Positions 49,868 through 60,784 are shown, counted from the stretch's first letter. The stretch is 64,000 nt of DNA from a bacterium (GCA_024641305.1 JAHEDI010000014.1:3810-67809), one strand, 5' to 3'. Notes: generated from the sequence alone by a model not told the origin. Made by a program: numbers and translations.

Positions 49868-52075
49868 TCAAGCGTCTTTGCGAATGGGAGCCCAGGCGAG
49901 CAATAGACGTTTTATGCCTTCGCGCTCGAACCGCACGTCGACTTCGGCGCGGTCACCGACCCCGCGAATATCCATCACCAATCCGGCGCCCCACTTATCA
50001 TGACGGACCCGATCGCCAATCGATATTTCCGATGCATCGACGGTGTGGCTTGGTTTTTCGGCCTTGCGAGGCATTCGGCGCTCGGCCCGCTCGTAGAGAT
50101 GTTCCGGGATCTCTTTGAGGAACCGCGACGGGGGGTTGTAGTTGGTTTGTCCAAATAGCATGCGACTGACGGAATGGGTCAGGAACAGTCGATCCATCGC
50201 CCGGGTTATCCCCACATAGGCCAGCCGTCGTTCCTCCTCGAGTTCAGCAGGATCTCCCAGGCTCCGAATATGAGGGAACACCCCGTCCTCCATGCCTGCC
50301 ACGAAGACCACGGGGAACTCGAGTCCCTTGGCGTTGTGCAGTGTCATGAGGGTGACTGCCCCGGATCCATCCTCAAGGTCGTCGACATCTGCGACGAGTG
50401 AGACGGCTTCGAGATACGACTGAAGCTGGGCCAGACCGTCCAAATCGTCCCACTCCAATTCATCGACAAGGGACCCTTCCATGCTGGAGACGAAGTCTTC
50501 AATGCCTGACTGCAACTCCCGCAGGTTTTCGGCGCGTCCGAGAGCTTCGACCGTCCGCTCAGCCTCAATTTCGTCCAGGTAGCCAGTATCGACCAGGACC
50601 GAGTCGAGGGCGGCCCGCGGACCTCCGATCGATGCCTTGGCGATGAGGGCATCGAGGAGCAACAAAAAGTCCTTGATTCGACCCAGTGCTCGAGCATTCA
50701 ATTGGGGCACATTGTCCACTTGCCTAAGAGCCGCATAAAAGCTCAGTCCGTTGGCCTGGGCGTAGCGATCGACGTGTCCAACCGAAGTGTTTCCGATCGA
50801 ACGTTTAGGAACGTTGATGATCCTCTTCACCGCCACCTGGTCGTCGGGGTTCACCAGGACCCGCAAGTAGGCCAACGCGTCCTTGACTTCCCGGCGCTCG
50901 TAAAACTTCAGGCCTCCGACGACGTTGTACGGGATTCCGTAACGGACGAAGACATCCTCGATCACCCGTGACTGGGCATTGGTCCGATAGAAGATTGCCA
51001 TGTCGTCGAGCGAGATTCCCTCCTTCTCAAACCCCGAGATCTGGTCGGCGATGAAGGAGCTTTCGGCATGCTCGTCATCACCCTGAAACAGGGTGATTTT
51101 CTCGCCAAGACCACGGTCGGTCCACAAGCGCTTTGGCTTGCGCTGGGGGTTGTTCGAAATAACCGCGTTGGCGGCATCGAGAACCGTCTCCGTCGAGCGG
51201 TAATTCTGCTCAAGAACCACCACCCGGGCATCCGGGTAGTCATTCTCAAAGTCGAGAATGTTGCGCATATCGGCGCCCCGGAACCGGTAGACACTCTGAT
51301 CGGCGTCCCCGACCACACAAATGTTCCGGTGATAGGCCGCCAACTGGGTGACCAACCGATACTGGGCCAGGTTCGTGTCCTGGTACTCGTCCACCAGGAT
51401 GTACGAAAAGCGCTTCTGATACTCCTCGAGTACGTCAGGGAACGCCCCAAACAACTCAACGGTAAGCATCAGCAAGTCGTCAAAATCCATGGCGGAGGCT
51501 TCCAGGAGGCGCTGTTGATACAGGCGGTAGACATCCGATATCGTCTCGTGATAGAACCCCGAGTCCTGCGACTGGAACGTCTCGTAGTCGATGAGTTCGT
51601 TCTTGGCGTTCGATATCACCGCCCGAATATTGCGGGCCGGAAACCGTTTCGAGTCCAGATCGAGATCAGAGATACACATTTGGATAAGACGAAGCGAGTC
51701 TGCCGAGTCGTAGATCGAGAATTGCGATCGGTAGCCGAACCGGTGGGCTTCCCTTCGCAAGATTCGGACGCACGCCGAGTGGAAGGTCGATACCCACATG
51801 GCCCGTACCGCTCCACCGACCAGATCACCAACCCGCTCCTTCATTTCGTTGGCAGCTTTGTTGGTGAAGGTGATTGCCAGGATTCCTGACGGTGCGACAC
51901 CAAGATCGCGTACCAAATGGGCAATGCGATAGGTAAGAACCCTGGTTTTGCCGGATCCGGCACCGGCGATCACCAGCAGCGGACCGTCGACGGCGGCTAC
52001 TGCCTCGCGCTGGACCGGATTAAGGTCATCGAAGAGGTCGGATTCGGCTGGATCGGAGAGGTCAGAGAACAACAC
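49868..52075 (-). CDS. UvrD/PcrA superfamily I helicase
   Basis: LNPVQREAVAAVDGPLLVIAGAGSGKTRVLTYRIAHL; VDEYQDTNLAQY; C-terminal VRHDKWGAGLV. Confidence 0.96.
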   Translation of the reverse strand: MLFSDLSDPAESDLFDDLNPVQREAVAAVDGPLLVIAGAGSGKTRVLTYRIAHLVRDLGVAPSGILAITFTNKAANEMKERVGDLVGGAVRAMWVSTFHSACVRILRREAHRFGYRSQFSIYDSADSLRLIQMCISDLDLDSKRFPARNIRAVISNAKNELIDYETFQSQDSGFYHETISDVYRLYQQRLLEASAMDFDDLLMLTVELFGAFPDVLEEYQKRFSYILVDEYQDTNLAQYRLVTQLAAYHRNICVVGDADQSVYRFRGADMRNILDFENDYPDARVVVLEQNYRSTETVLDAANAVISNNPQRKPKRLWTDRGLGEKITLFQGDDEHAESSFIADQISGFEKEGISLDDMAIFYRTNAQSRVIEDVFVRYGIPYNVVGGLKFYERREVKDALAYLRVLVNPDDQVAVKRIINVPKRSIGNTSVGHVDRYAQANGLSFYAALRQVDNVPQLNARALGRIKDFLLLLDALIAKASIGGPRAALDSVLVDTGYLDEIEAERTVEALGRAENLRELQSGIEDFVSSMEGSLVDELEWDDLDGLAQLQSYLEAVSLVADVDDLEDGSGAVTLMTLHNAKGLEFPVVFVAGMEDGVFPHIRSLGDPAELEEERRLAYVGITRAMDRLFLTHSVSRMLFGQTNYNPPSRFLKEIPEHLYERAERRMPRKAEKPSHTVDASEISIGDRVRHDKWGAGLVMDIRGVGDRAEVDVRFEREGIKRLLLAWAPIRKDA

Positions 52076-52126
52076 GTGACTGCCGATGGTAATCGCTCCG
52101 GACGACAGGAATCACATACGGGTGAT

Positions 52127-52951
52127 TTACACCTTGGCGACGGTGGAAACCCGATCGTCGGCCGACGTGGTCCGGAGTGTGAAACAGAACCGTGCACCAA
52201 CGGGGAACCGGGACTCGTACCAGACGTCACCACCCATGGCTCTCGCCAGATTTCGGGCGATTGGTAGACCCAAACCAATCCCCTGGTTAGCTCGACTGTC
52301 GCCCTTGGAAACCTGTTCAAAATGCCGGAAGATCAGTTCCTGCTCCTGCTCCTTCACGCCCTGACCATTGTCGGATACCACGACCATAAACAGCTCGCCG
52401 ACATGGGCACCTTCGATCAGGACTTGATCGCCACCGTACTTCCGTGCGTTGTCAAGGAGATTGCGGAGAACCTGCCCGACCCGCCGCCGGTCGGCGAATA
52501 CCATCGCCCCACCAGGAATTGTCGTCTGCGCCTCAGTGTCAGAATCCCGGAAGGTAAGCGTGGCCAGCTCATGAGCGAGAAGCGAAACGTCGAGGAGTTC
52601 AGGGTCGAGACGCAGCCGGCCGGCCTCCAGTCTCGGAATCACCAGGACATCTTCGACTAACTCTTCGAGGTGTTTGGCCTGCGACACGACAATTTTTACA
52701 AATTCATCCACCTCTTCGGGCTGGAGATCTCGCCACCCTTCTGCCAACAGCGACCCAAAGCCCGAGATGGAAGTGAGCGGAGTACGCAATTCGTGACTGA
52801 CCATGGAAACGAAGTCATTCTTCATCCGGGCGGCCCGCTCAGCAGCTTCGACCGCCGCACGCTCGCGGCGTCTTGCCAGGATCACAGCCACTATCCCGAT
52901 TCCCCCCACGAGGATGGATAAAGCAGCGAAGAACGCTGATTGAAGCTCCAT
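52127..52951 (-). CDS. Membrane-anchored sensor histidine kinase
   Basis: N-terminal TM, MKNDFVSMVSHELRTPLTSISGFG (H-box), RNLLDNARKYG (N), VVVSDNGQGV (G1), GIGLGLPIARNLARAMGGDVW (G2). Confidence 0.93.
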   Translation of the reverse strand: MELQSAFFAALSILVGGIGIVAVILARRRERAAVEAAERAARMKNDFVSMVSHELRTPLTSISGFGSLLAEGWRDLQPEEVDEFVKIVVSQAKHLEELVEDVLVIPRLEAGRLRLDPELLDVSLLAHELATLTFRDSDTEAQTTIPGGAMVFADRRRVGQVLRNLLDNARKYGGDQVLIEGAHVGELFMVVVSDNGQGVKEQEQELIFRHFEQVSKGDSRANQGIGLGLPIARNLARAMGGDVWYESRFPVGARFCFTLRTTSADDRVSTVAKV

Positions 52952-53003
52952 GCGTTGATCCTTGTTCGCAACCTCCCGGCTGCGCCGTCTCGGTTGGTTA
53001 CTA

Positions 53004-53993
53004 CTAGTTGTCGTAGAGGCTCGACAAGCTGTGCCGGGCCTCTTCTTCGATCAGTTTGGCATGGTGCACTGCCGAATCGATGACCGTGGCCATTGGCGAG
53101 CTGATAGCTCGCAGTGTCTTCGCCACCCCGGGCGGGAACGCATTGAGAGTTGTCGCCCCGAGCAGCAACACGCCCAACACATCACCGCGCATTTTCAGTT
53201 CGAGAGTGAAGGTAGACACGAGCTTGTCGGTATCGACGGCCAACATCTCTATGGAATCCGATCGCCAAACCTGCATCGCTGAAGGTTCATAATCGAGATG
53301 GGCCCGGTTGTTCAGCTCGGTGGCGGATCGATGGATAAACGCTTCAAACTCATCAACGTTGATGGCCCGATCCACGTGAACCGATATCGCCTTTTCGTCT
53401 ACTAACGCCAGAGCTGCCAGGTCGAAGGAAACGAATCGCCGCACGATGAACATGAGTTCGGTGAGGGTCGTCTTGAGATCCATCGGTCTGGTCGAAAGCG
53501 TGACGATGTCGTTGACAACGGTCATCTCAAAGAGCTTGCGATCGAGCATCGAGGTAACCCGCTCAAGGACATCCATCTGATCCAGGTCAATGGGATCCGC
53601 TGGTTTCGATCCGCTCAACTCGGACAAAGCACGGGCCGCCGAAACCGACTTGACCGCCGCCGCCAGTTCATCGCCAAGAGCTTCTTTGGTCAGGTACCCA
53701 TCAGCACCCGATTTGACCGCCCAGTACCGGTCTTCCGTCGAGTCGTGGGCCGTCAGGATCAGAACCGGAATGTGGGCAACCGTCCAGTCTTCTTTCAGGA
53801 GCCGACAGGCCATGTACCCGGTCATCCGGGGCATCTGGATATCGAGAACAATGAGGTCGGGCATCTCGCGGTACACCGCTTGGATCGTGCTGATACCGTC
53901 CTCGGCCGTCACGATCTGATGCCCATCGGCGCTGAGAACCACGGAAACCGCGGTCCGTATCACCGGTGAGTCGTCGGCGACAAGAATCTTCAT
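53004..53993 (-). CDS. Response regulator: receiver plus GAF-like domain, no DNA-binding output
   Basis: MKILVADDSPVIRTAVSVVLSADGHQIVTAEDG...LIVLDIQMPRMTGYMACRLLK; C-terminal GAF-like MFIVRRFVSFDLAALALVDE. Confidence 0.88.
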   Translation of the reverse strand: MKILVADDSPVIRTAVSVVLSADGHQIVTAEDGISTIQAVYREMPDLIVLDIQMPRMTGYMACRLLKEDWTVAHIPVLILTAHDSTEDRYWAVKSGADGYLTKEALGDELAAAVKSVSAARALSELSGSKPADPIDLDQMDVLERVTSMLDRKLFEMTVVNDIVTLSTRPMDLKTTLTELMFIVRRFVSFDLAALALVDEKAISVHVDRAINVDEFEAFIHRSATELNNRAHLDYEPSAMQVWRSDSIEMLAVDTDKLVSTFTLELKMRGDVLGVLLLGATTLNAFPPGVAKTLRAISSPMATVIDSAVHHAKLIEEEARHSLSSLYDN

Positions 53994-56098
53994 TGTCGCA
54001 TCTCCTTGGTCACCGCACCGCACAACGCCCAGAGGGTGGTTGCCAATGCGCCCCGCCGGAAGTCCGCCTTATCGAGATAGGCATCGACACCCTCGGCGTA
54101 GGCACGACGCTGATCAACCGCGGCCGCCACCCCCGAAACCATCACGATCGGGAGGCTACGACGGACGGATCGTACCTGGCGAACCAATTCGATCCCGTCA
54201 CGCCCGGGCATTTGAAAATCGACAACAAGAGCATCTACGTGTGACTCTACGAGAATCTTGAGCGCTTCCTCGGCATCTGAGGCCACAGTGGTATCGAATC
54301 CGTTGACTCCCAGGGTGGCAGAAATGAGTTGCCGAACCCCGAGACTGTCATCGACGACGAGAACTTTGGGCCGGTAGGCGTCCGCGACTTCGGGGACCTG
54401 GACGTCTCCGACGATCTGACGGGGATCGATTACCACCACAACCTCATCCCCACCGAGGTGAGCAGCAGCAGCCAGGTGGGGGGCACCCTCAAGGATCGGA
54501 CCGAAGCTCTTAACCGCTACCTGGCGACGCCCGACAACCGACGAAACGAGCAGACCGACCTGACCTTCCGGACTACCAACCACAACAACCTGATCGGGCT
54601 CGGCGGTCGAGGTTGCCCCGACAATCGCAGCCAGGCTCTTCAATACGAGCGGAACTCCCCGAAACATCATCTGGCCGTCTTGGACCTGGGTGGCTGGAAG
54701 CGTCGTTATTACAGCCGCCTCCGGTATTCCCCACTGTTGATCTTCGGCCTCGACGATCCAGAGGTCTTGCAGGATGAGGGACCGTGGCACCACCAGGGAA
54801 ACGACCGTCCCGCGTTCGTCGGAAGCTATCCGGATGTCGCCGTTCAGCATCCGGGCAGCTTCGTTGGCCGCCGCCAGACCTGCCCCGTCGCCCGAGATTT
54901 CTTGTGGCGGATCGACAGTCGAAAACTGCGGCAGGAACAACAGACGGGTCAGATCCTCGTTGGCAACATCCGGCGCACTGAGCCCGCGGCCGGCAGCTGC
55001 CGAGCCAACCTTCATCCAGTCGATGCCCCGTCCATCGTCGGAAACCACTACGTGTAGGACATGATTGTCAATGGAGAACTCGACCTTGAGGGTGGCTGTG
55101 GGGGGCTTTCCCGACATTGCCCGTTCCTGGGGAGACTCCATGCCGTGGTCAACGGCATTGACGACCAACTGGCGGAGGGGATCTCGTAGGACATCGACAA
55201 CCTGGCGATCGACCCGAATGTCATCCCCGATCAGCTCGAACTTCACGTTCTTGCCAGTTCGCCTGGCCACATACCGAACCAACTGGTCGAGGGTGCCGGT
55301 GATCTCGGAAATCGGAATGGTTGCCAGATCAAGTGCATCGGTCTGAAGCCTCAGAACCGACTCCTCCAGCTTGGCGATGGCATCTTCCCAGACTCGTCGG
55401 TCGTCGGGATTGGCGACCACGGCCTGGAGTGCAGCGAGCACGACCTCCATGTCGAGTCGGACTTCTACGGCGCGGTTGATCATCTGGTACAGAGCGGTCG
55501 TCGGGACTCGCGTGGCATGGGATGAAAAGCTGGTCACGATGCTCGAAACCAGGCCACCGAGGTCCGAGCCACCCATGGATTGAGAATCTATTTGATCCCG
55601 ATCGGCCAATTTGTCGGCGAGCTCGACCACGGTGGCGTCACCATCCGAACTTGCATCGGAGGCCGAACTAGGTATCTCCCGATCACCGTCAGACCGATCG
55701 CTTGATCCGGGATCGTCACCATTCAAGAAGACCATCAGACGATCGCAGGCCTGTTCTAGTTCGGTCACATCGCCATCGGGTCCCGCCTCAACCGCGGTCG
55801 GAAATAGATCAGCGATGTCGGCGATCAGCATCCCGAGCTGGCCTGACTGTGTTCTCGATTCCGACACGACCTCTTTCAAGGCGTCTTCGACAACTTTGGC
55901 GACGTCCCCCATCCGCTGAAATCCCATGACGTAGGCGTTACCTTTGATGGTGTGGGCATTCCGGCGGGCGGTCGAGACGTCGTCGGGGGGAAGGACGCGC
56001 TCGGACATAGCCCGGGTGGCGTTCGCCAGGTCGGCAGATCGTTCACCAACTTCCTCCTGGAAGATGGCTTGCAGTTCGGGGTTGTCAGTGAAGTCCAC
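53990..56098 (-). CDS. CheA-like hybrid kinase (Hpt, HATPase, CheW, receiver)
   Basis: Hpt ARRNAHTIKGNAYVMGF; HATPase DPLRQLVVNAVDHGMESPQERAMSGK; CheW-like IVEAEDQQWGIPEAAV; C-terminal REC KVLVVDDSLGVRQLISATL...VDFQMPGRDGIEL. Confidence 0.92.
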   Translation of the reverse strand: MDFTDNPELQAIFQEEVGERSADLANATRAMSERVLPPDDVSTARRNAHTIKGNAYVMGFQRMGDVAKVVEDALKEVVSESRTQSGQLGMLIADIADLFPTAVEAGPDGDVTELEQACDRLMVFLNGDDPGSSDRSDGDREIPSSASDASSDGDATVVELADKLADRDQIDSQSMGGSDLGGLVSSIVTSFSSHATRVPTTALYQMINRAVEVRLDMEVVLAALQAVVANPDDRRVWEDAIAKLEESVLRLQTDALDLATIPISEITGTLDQLVRYVARRTGKNVKFELIGDDIRVDRQVVDVLRDPLRQLVVNAVDHGMESPQERAMSGKPPTATLKVEFSIDNHVLHVVVSDDGRGIDWMKVGSAAAGRGLSAPDVANEDLTRLLFLPQFSTVDPPQEISGDGAGLAAANEAARMLNGDIRIASDERGTVVSLVVPRSLILQDLWIVEAEDQQWGIPEAAVITTLPATQVQDGQMMFRGVPLVLKSLAAIVGATSTAEPDQVVVVGSPEGQVGLLVSSVVGRRQVAVKSFGPILEGAPHLAAAAHLGGDEVVVVIDPRQIVGDVQVPEVADAYRPKVLVVDDSLGVRQLISATLGVNGFDTTVASDAEEALKILVESHVDALVVDFQMPGRDGIELVRQVRSVRRSLPIVMVSGVAAAVDQRRAYAEGVDAYLDKADFRRGALATTLWALCGAVTKEMRQ

Positions 56099-56165
56099 GC
56101 AATGCCTCTGGTAACGGAAGCTCCCTAATCATCGGCGCTTCGGAGACCCTGCTTGAGTGTCTTTA

Positions 56166-57707
56166 CTACTCCCACTCGATCGTAGCTGGGGGCTTTGAGC
56201 TGATGTCGTAGGCAACCCGATTGATGCCTGCCACCTCATTGATGACTCTCGACGAGATCCGTTCAAGAACTTCATACGGCAACCGGGCCCAGTCGGCCGT
56301 CATGGCATCATCTGACGTTACGGCTCTGAGGATCAGCGGATAGGCGTAAGTGCGACCGTCGCCCTGAACACCGACGGTCCTGATGGCCGGCAGGACGCCG
56401 AACGATTGCCAAACATTGTGATAGAGACCGGCCCGCTTGATTTCCTCAAGCACAATCGCATCGGCGGCTCGGAGAATGTCGAGGCGTTCCTTGGTGACTT
56501 CGCCGATGATTCGCACGCCAAGGCCGGGGCCAGGGAATGGCTGACGTTGCACGATTTCCTCTGGCAAGCCGAGTTCTTCACCGACTGCCCGAACCTCATC
56601 CTTGAACAAATCACGCAACGGTTCGACCAATTCGAATTGCATGTCGTCCGGTAATCCACCCACATTGTGGTGGGACTTGATCTTGGCAGCATCCTTGGTA
56701 CCCGACTCGATGACGTCCGGATAGAGCGTGCCCTGGACGAGGAACTTGGCATCTGAGAGATCCTTGGCGACTTCCTCGAACACGCGGATGAAGGTCTCTC
56801 CGATCGCTTTGCGCTTTTCCTCGGGGTCAGTCACCCCTTTCAGTTTGGCGAGAAATCGGTCCTCGGCCTTGATGTGAATGAGGTTCGTGGGGAAGTTCCG
56901 TCGAAACGTTTCTTCAACCTGCTCACCCTCGCCAAGTCTCATCAAGCCATGATCAACAAAGATGCAGGTCAGTTGATCACCCACCGCCCGCTGCACGAGA
57001 GCCGCCGCCACCGAGGAGTCAACCCCCCCAGACAAACCGCAGACCACCTGCCCACCGCCCACCTGTGCCCGAATTTCATCGATTGATGACTCGATGATCG
57101 AATGGTGAGTCCAGGTCGGCTGGGCGTCGCACACCTCGTACAGGAAGTGTTTGATGACGTCGAAACCCCTCGGAGTGTGCCCAACCTCGGGGTGAAATTG
57201 CACCCCATACAGACGAGCATCCCGATTTTCCATCGCCGCCACGGGCGCCCCGGCCGTCTCGGCAACGCACCGAAATCCCGGTGGGACCCCGGTCACGGCA
57301 TCGCCGTGACTCATCCAGACCTCCTGGTCGGCAGGCAGGCCCTGGAAGAGAATCGAGGAGCTATCGGTAACGGTTAGTTGGGTTTTCCCGTATTCCCCGC
57401 CGCCGGTTTGGCTAACCACTCCCCCGGCCGCATGAGCAAGCACCTGATGCCCGTAGCAAATGCCAAGGATTGGAATCCCCATACCGACGATCGACGGATC
57501 GATCTCGTAGGCATCGGCGGCATACACCGACGCTGGGCCGCCCGACAGAATGATGCCGGTTGGCGCCTTCTGGCGCACTTCCTCTGCCGAGATGTCTCGG
57601 GGAACGATTTCCGAGTAGACATGGGCTTCCCTGACCCGTCGTGCGATAAGTTGGGCGTACTGGGCACCGAAATCGACGACCAGGATGCTTTGGGCGTGAC
57701 GCTCCAT
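56166..57707 (-). CDS. guaA: GMP synthase (glutamine-hydrolysing)
   Basis: [60 protein letters not shown]. Confidence 0.98.
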   Translation of the reverse strand: MERHAQSILVVDFGAQYAQLIARRVREAHVYSEIVPRDISAEEVRQKAPTGIILSGGPASVYAADAYEIDPSIVGMGIPILGICYGHQVLAHAAGGVVSQTGGGEYGKTQLTVTDSSSILFQGLPADQEVWMSHGDAVTGVPPGFRCVAETAGAPVAAMENRDARLYGVQFHPEVGHTPRGFDVIKHFLYEVCDAQPTWTHHSIIESSIDEIRAQVGGGQVVCGLSGGVDSSVAAALVQRAVGDQLTCIFVDHGLMRLGEGEQVEETFRRNFPTNLIHIKAEDRFLAKLKGVTDPEEKRKAIGETFIRVFEEVAKDLSDAKFLVQGTLYPDVIESGTKDAAKIKSHHNVGGLPDDMQFELVEPLRDLFKDEVRAVGEELGLPEEIVQRQPFPGPGLGVRIIGEVTKERLDILRAADAIVLEEIKRAGLYHNVWQSFGVLPAIRTVGVQGDGRTYAYPLILRAVTSDDAMTADWARLPYEVLERISSRVINEVAGINRVAYDISSKPPATIEWE

Positions 57708-57716
57708 GCAGAGGGG

Positions 57717-58874
57717 CTAGCCCATCCCGACGTGTTGGGCACGTTGGAGGGACTTACCTTCGGTTTGGAGCGACGGGGCGATCATGACTTCCGCTTTCTG
57801 GAACTCTTTGACGTCCGCATACCCGGTGGTGGCCATGCTCATCTGAAGCCCACCGAATAGGTTACGGCGGCCGTCATTCTCGTGAGCCGGGCCGACCAGG
57901 ATTTCCTGGAGTGTCCCAAGGTTGCCGACTTTGACGCGCGCCCCACGCGGGAGTGTCGGATGGAACGTAGCCATGCCCCAATGCGAGCCCCTACCTGGCG
58001 ACTCCGCCGCCGAGGCCAGCGGAGAACCGATCATGACGGCGTCTGCCCCACAGGCAATGGCTTTCGAGACATCACCACCGGTCCGCATGCCACCGTCTGC
58101 AATGACATGCACGTAACGACCGGTTTCGTCGAGGTACCTGATTCGGGCTCCGGCGGCGTCGGCGATTGCGGTCGCCTGAGGCACGCCGACTCCGAGCACA
58201 CCGCGAGTCGTGCACGCCGCACCGGGACCGACTCCTACCAGAATGCCAACCGCCCCGGTACGCATCAGGTGGAGGGCCGTTGAGTACGACGCACAACCAC
58301 CCACGATGACCGGCAGTTCGTAATTGGCAATGAACTCTTTGAGATTAAGGGGTTCGGACCGGGTCGATACGTGTTCGGCAGAAACGACAGTTCCCTGAAT
58401 GATCAGGATATCGAGGCCGGCCTCGCGAACTCCGCCCGCAAAGAGTGAAACATGCTGGGGGGTCAGCGCGCCAGCCGTGATGATGCCGGCCGCCTTCATC
58501 TCCTGGATTCGCTGAATCATCAGATCGGGATTGATCGGAGCCGAGTAGATATCCTGCATGCGCCGGGTGGCTTTCTCAGGTTCGAGCTCGGAAATTTCCT
58601 CAAGATACTGATCCGGATGTTCGTATCGAGACCAAAGACCTTCCAGGTTGAGGACGCCCAGTCCGCCGAGTTGCCCAATGGTGATCGCCGTGCTTGGCGA
58701 AATGGCTGAGTCCATGGCCGAACCCATCATCGGGAGCGCAAACCTGAAGCCGTCCATCTGCCACGAAATGTCGACGTCATCCGGGTCGCGGGTCCGCCGG
58801 CTCGGGACGATCGCAATATCGTCGAACCCGTACGCCTGTCGCCCTGACTTACCGATACCGATGTCGATTTCCAC
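57717..58874 (-). CDS. guaB3: GuaB3 family IMP dehydrogenase-related protein
   Basis: VEIDIGIGKSGRQAYGFDDIAIVPSRRTRDPDDVDISWQMDGFRFALPMMGSAMDSAISP; GTG start at 58874 with GGAGG 7 nt upstream. Confidence 0.92.
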   Translation of the reverse strand: MEIDIGIGKSGRQAYGFDDIAIVPSRRTRDPDDVDISWQMDGFRFALPMMGSAMDSAISPSTAITIGQLGGLGVLNLEGLWSRYEHPDQYLEEISELEPEKATRRMQDIYSAPINPDLMIQRIQEMKAAGIITAGALTPQHVSLFAGGVREAGLDILIIQGTVVSAEHVSTRSEPLNLKEFIANYELPVIVGGCASYSTALHLMRTGAVGILVGVGPGAACTTRGVLGVGVPQATAIADAAGARIRYLDETGRYVHVIADGGMRTGGDVSKAIACGADAVMIGSPLASAAESPGRGSHWGMATFHPTLPRGARVKVGNLGTLQEILVGPAHENDGRRNLFGGLQMSMATTGYADVKEFQKAEVMIAPSLQTEGKSLQRAQHVGMG

Positions 58875-58961
58875 TATCTGACCTCCGCCACGAGAAGCCG
58901 ACACGGTACCAGGAAACCGGGGCTCTACCGAACCAACGCCGACCGGTAGTCTGCACCCCTG

Positions 58962-59717
58962 ATGTCTTCGCCGCTGCCGGACCCGAATCGATCGAAAACG
59001 TGGCGGATTAGCCATTGGGCAGCCGTATGGGCCTCCGGGTCAATCGGGGGCGTTCTTCTCGCCGCCGTGGTCAGTCTGGTGTGGAATGGCGACCTAACCG
59101 GCCCCGAATTCTTCTTCTTCGTGGCACTTCCGGCCCAGAGCTTCAGCCAGGTGCTCGCACTGGCAGTCGGCCTTTCAAAGCTGGGCGCCGGATTGGACCG
59201 CGATCTCGGCTTCGACATCCGTCTCAACGACCTCAGGGTCGCCCCGTTCGCAGTTCTCAACGCCGTGGGCCTTTCGTTCCTCCTCAACCCGGTGCTTGAA
59301 GCGTTCAAAATCACCGATCAAAGCCAGGCAGAGCTCGACTTGTTCGGATCGGCCAGCCAGAGCGCGTTGTTTGTCGGCGTGATCGTGGCCGTCGGATTTG
59401 CCCCGATCTATGAGGAACTCCTGTTTCGAGGCATGCTCCAGCGGGCCCTCGCCAACCGGTTGGGGCGGATCCCCACCATGTTGTCTACGGCTGTCATTTT
59501 CGGACTGGTCCACCTCGTAACGATCGATACCGAGATCGACCATTGGGCGGTCCATGCCGCCCTCGTGGTGATCTCAGTTGGATGGCTCGGGTTGGTTCTT
59601 TCCTGGCTGGCAGATCGCGATGGTCGCCTGGGAAGGGCAATGGTCTTTCACTCGACCCACAACCTGTTGGTGATCGTTGCTACCCTGGTTGCCGGATCGG
59701 ATTCCCTAGTTACCTAG
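58962..59717 (+). CDS. CPBP family intramembrane metalloprotease
   Basis: YEELLFRGMLQRALANRLGRIPTMLSTAVIFGLVHL (EExxxR...HxxxH-like), polytopic. Confidence 0.9.
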   Translation: MSSPLPDPNRSKTWRISHWAAVWASGSIGGVLLAAVVSLVWNGDLTGPEFFFFVALPAQSFSQVLALAVGLSKLGAGLDRDLGFDIRLNDLRVAPFAVLNAVGLSFLLNPVLEAFKITDQSQAELDLFGSASQSALFVGVIVAVGFAPIYEELLFRGMLQRALANRLGRIPTMLSTAVIFGLVHLVTIDTEIDHWAVHAALVVISVGWLGLVLSWLADRDGRLGRAMVFHSTHNLLVIVATLVAGSDSLVT

Positions 59718-60689
59718 ACCAACCAAGCGCCGAACCCCGACCATTTCTGCTTCCGCCCGCATCCTGGCGTCAAGGGCACCTTTGGTCATCAAACGTGCCA
59801 CTTCGACATCATCCAAATTCTTGTAGCTGGTTCGGATCGGGGTCAGCCCTTCAACTACCGCATCCGCAACGAGTTGTTTGAACGAGCCATATTGCACGGC
59901 GTTGTACTCCTCTACGAGGTCGTCGATCGACCGGTCCGTGAACAACGACAGGATTACCAGAAGATTCGAGATTCCCGGCTTGCCCGTGACGTCGTAGGCA
60001 ACCTCGGACCCGGAGTCGGTCACTGCCCGCCGGAACTTCTTAACGATCGTGTCGGGCTCGTCGAAGACGAGAATTCGGCTTGACTCATCGGGATCCGACT
60101 TGGACATTTTGGCGGTCGGATCTTGCAGCGACATCACCCTGGCTCCAACTTCGGGGGTGATCTGTTCCGGGACTGGAAACGTATCGCCGAATTTGCCGTT
60201 GAAACGCACAGCAATGTCACGAGTGAGTTCCAGGTGTTGGGTTTGATCATCCCCTACGGGAACCAAATGCGCTTTATGGACGAGAATGTCGGCCGCCATC
60301 AGAACCGGATACGCGTAGAGCCCGAGTCGTTGGCCGGCCTTCTCGGACTTCTCTTTGAACTGCGTCATGCGGTTCAGCGCCCCAAGTGGTGTGTCAACTC
60401 CGAGTAACCAGGCCAGCTCCGCATGCTGGGGCACCTGCGACTGGTAGTACAAAAGAGAATTGCCCGGATCGACGCCGATGGCGAGTAGCGCTTTGGCAGT
60501 CGCCAAGCGGGAGGCCGCCAACTCCGCGGGATCGTACGGAACGGTGATGGCGTGAAGATCCACGACGCAGTAGATGGCGTCATAGTGTTCTTGGAGCTTC
60601 ACCCAGTTCTGGAGGGCCCCGATGTAGTTACCGAGATGGATATTGCCGGTTGGCTGAATCCCGGAAAACACTCGCTTGCGATCAGGCAC
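59706..60689 (-). CDS. trpS: Tryptophanyl-tRNA synthetase
   Basis: PDRKRVFSGIQPTGNIHLGNYIGALQNWVKLQ; AKMSKSDPDESSRI. GTG at 60689 has AAGGAG 7 nt upstream; the ATG at 60710 is less likely. Confidence 0.97.
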   Translation of the reverse strand: MPDRKRVFSGIQPTGNIHLGNYIGALQNWVKLQEHYDAIYCVVDLHAITVPYDPAELAASRLATAKALLAIGVDPGNSLLYYQSQVPQHAELAWLLGVDTPLGALNRMTQFKEKSEKAGQRLGLYAYPVLMAADILVHKAHLVPVGDDQTQHLELTRDIAVRFNGKFGDTFPVPEQITPEVGARVMSLQDPTAKMSKSDPDESSRILVFDEPDTIVKKFRRAVTDSGSEVAYDVTGKPGISNLLVILSLFTDRSIDDLVEEYNAVQYGSFKQLVADAVVEGLTPIRTSYKNLDDVEVARLMTKGALDARMRAEAEMVGVRRLVGLGN

Positions 60690-60723
60690 CTGCACACTCC
60701 TTGCCGACATGGAATACGGTCAC

Positions 60724-60752
60724 AAAAAAGCCGGCTCGCGGGTTGAGCCGGC
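60724..60752 (-). terminator. Intrinsic terminator (trpS attenuator)
   Basis: Minus strand GCCGGCTC-AACCCGC-GAGCCGGC-TTTTTT: perfect 8-bp stem, 7-nt loop, 6-nt U tract, immediately upstream of trpS. Confidence 0.9.
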
Positions 60753-60784
60753 GTCGTTCGTTGCTTTTCACGAAAATCAGCCGC

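Noticed and set aside
51068-51889. 273-aa plus-strand ORF antisense to the UvrD/PcrA helicase
   Set aside because: Shadow ORF of a strong conserved gene; no recognisable domain, no SD/-10, typical of high-GC genomes.
49860-52080. UvrD-like helicase as part of an anti-phage system
   Set aside because: Domain layout and C-terminal region match housekeeping PcrA/UvrD; no nuclease or defence partner adjacent.
54329-55057. 242-aa plus-strand ORF antisense to the CheA-like gene
   Set aside because: Shadow ORF; the opposing strand has clear CheA/CheW/REC motifs.
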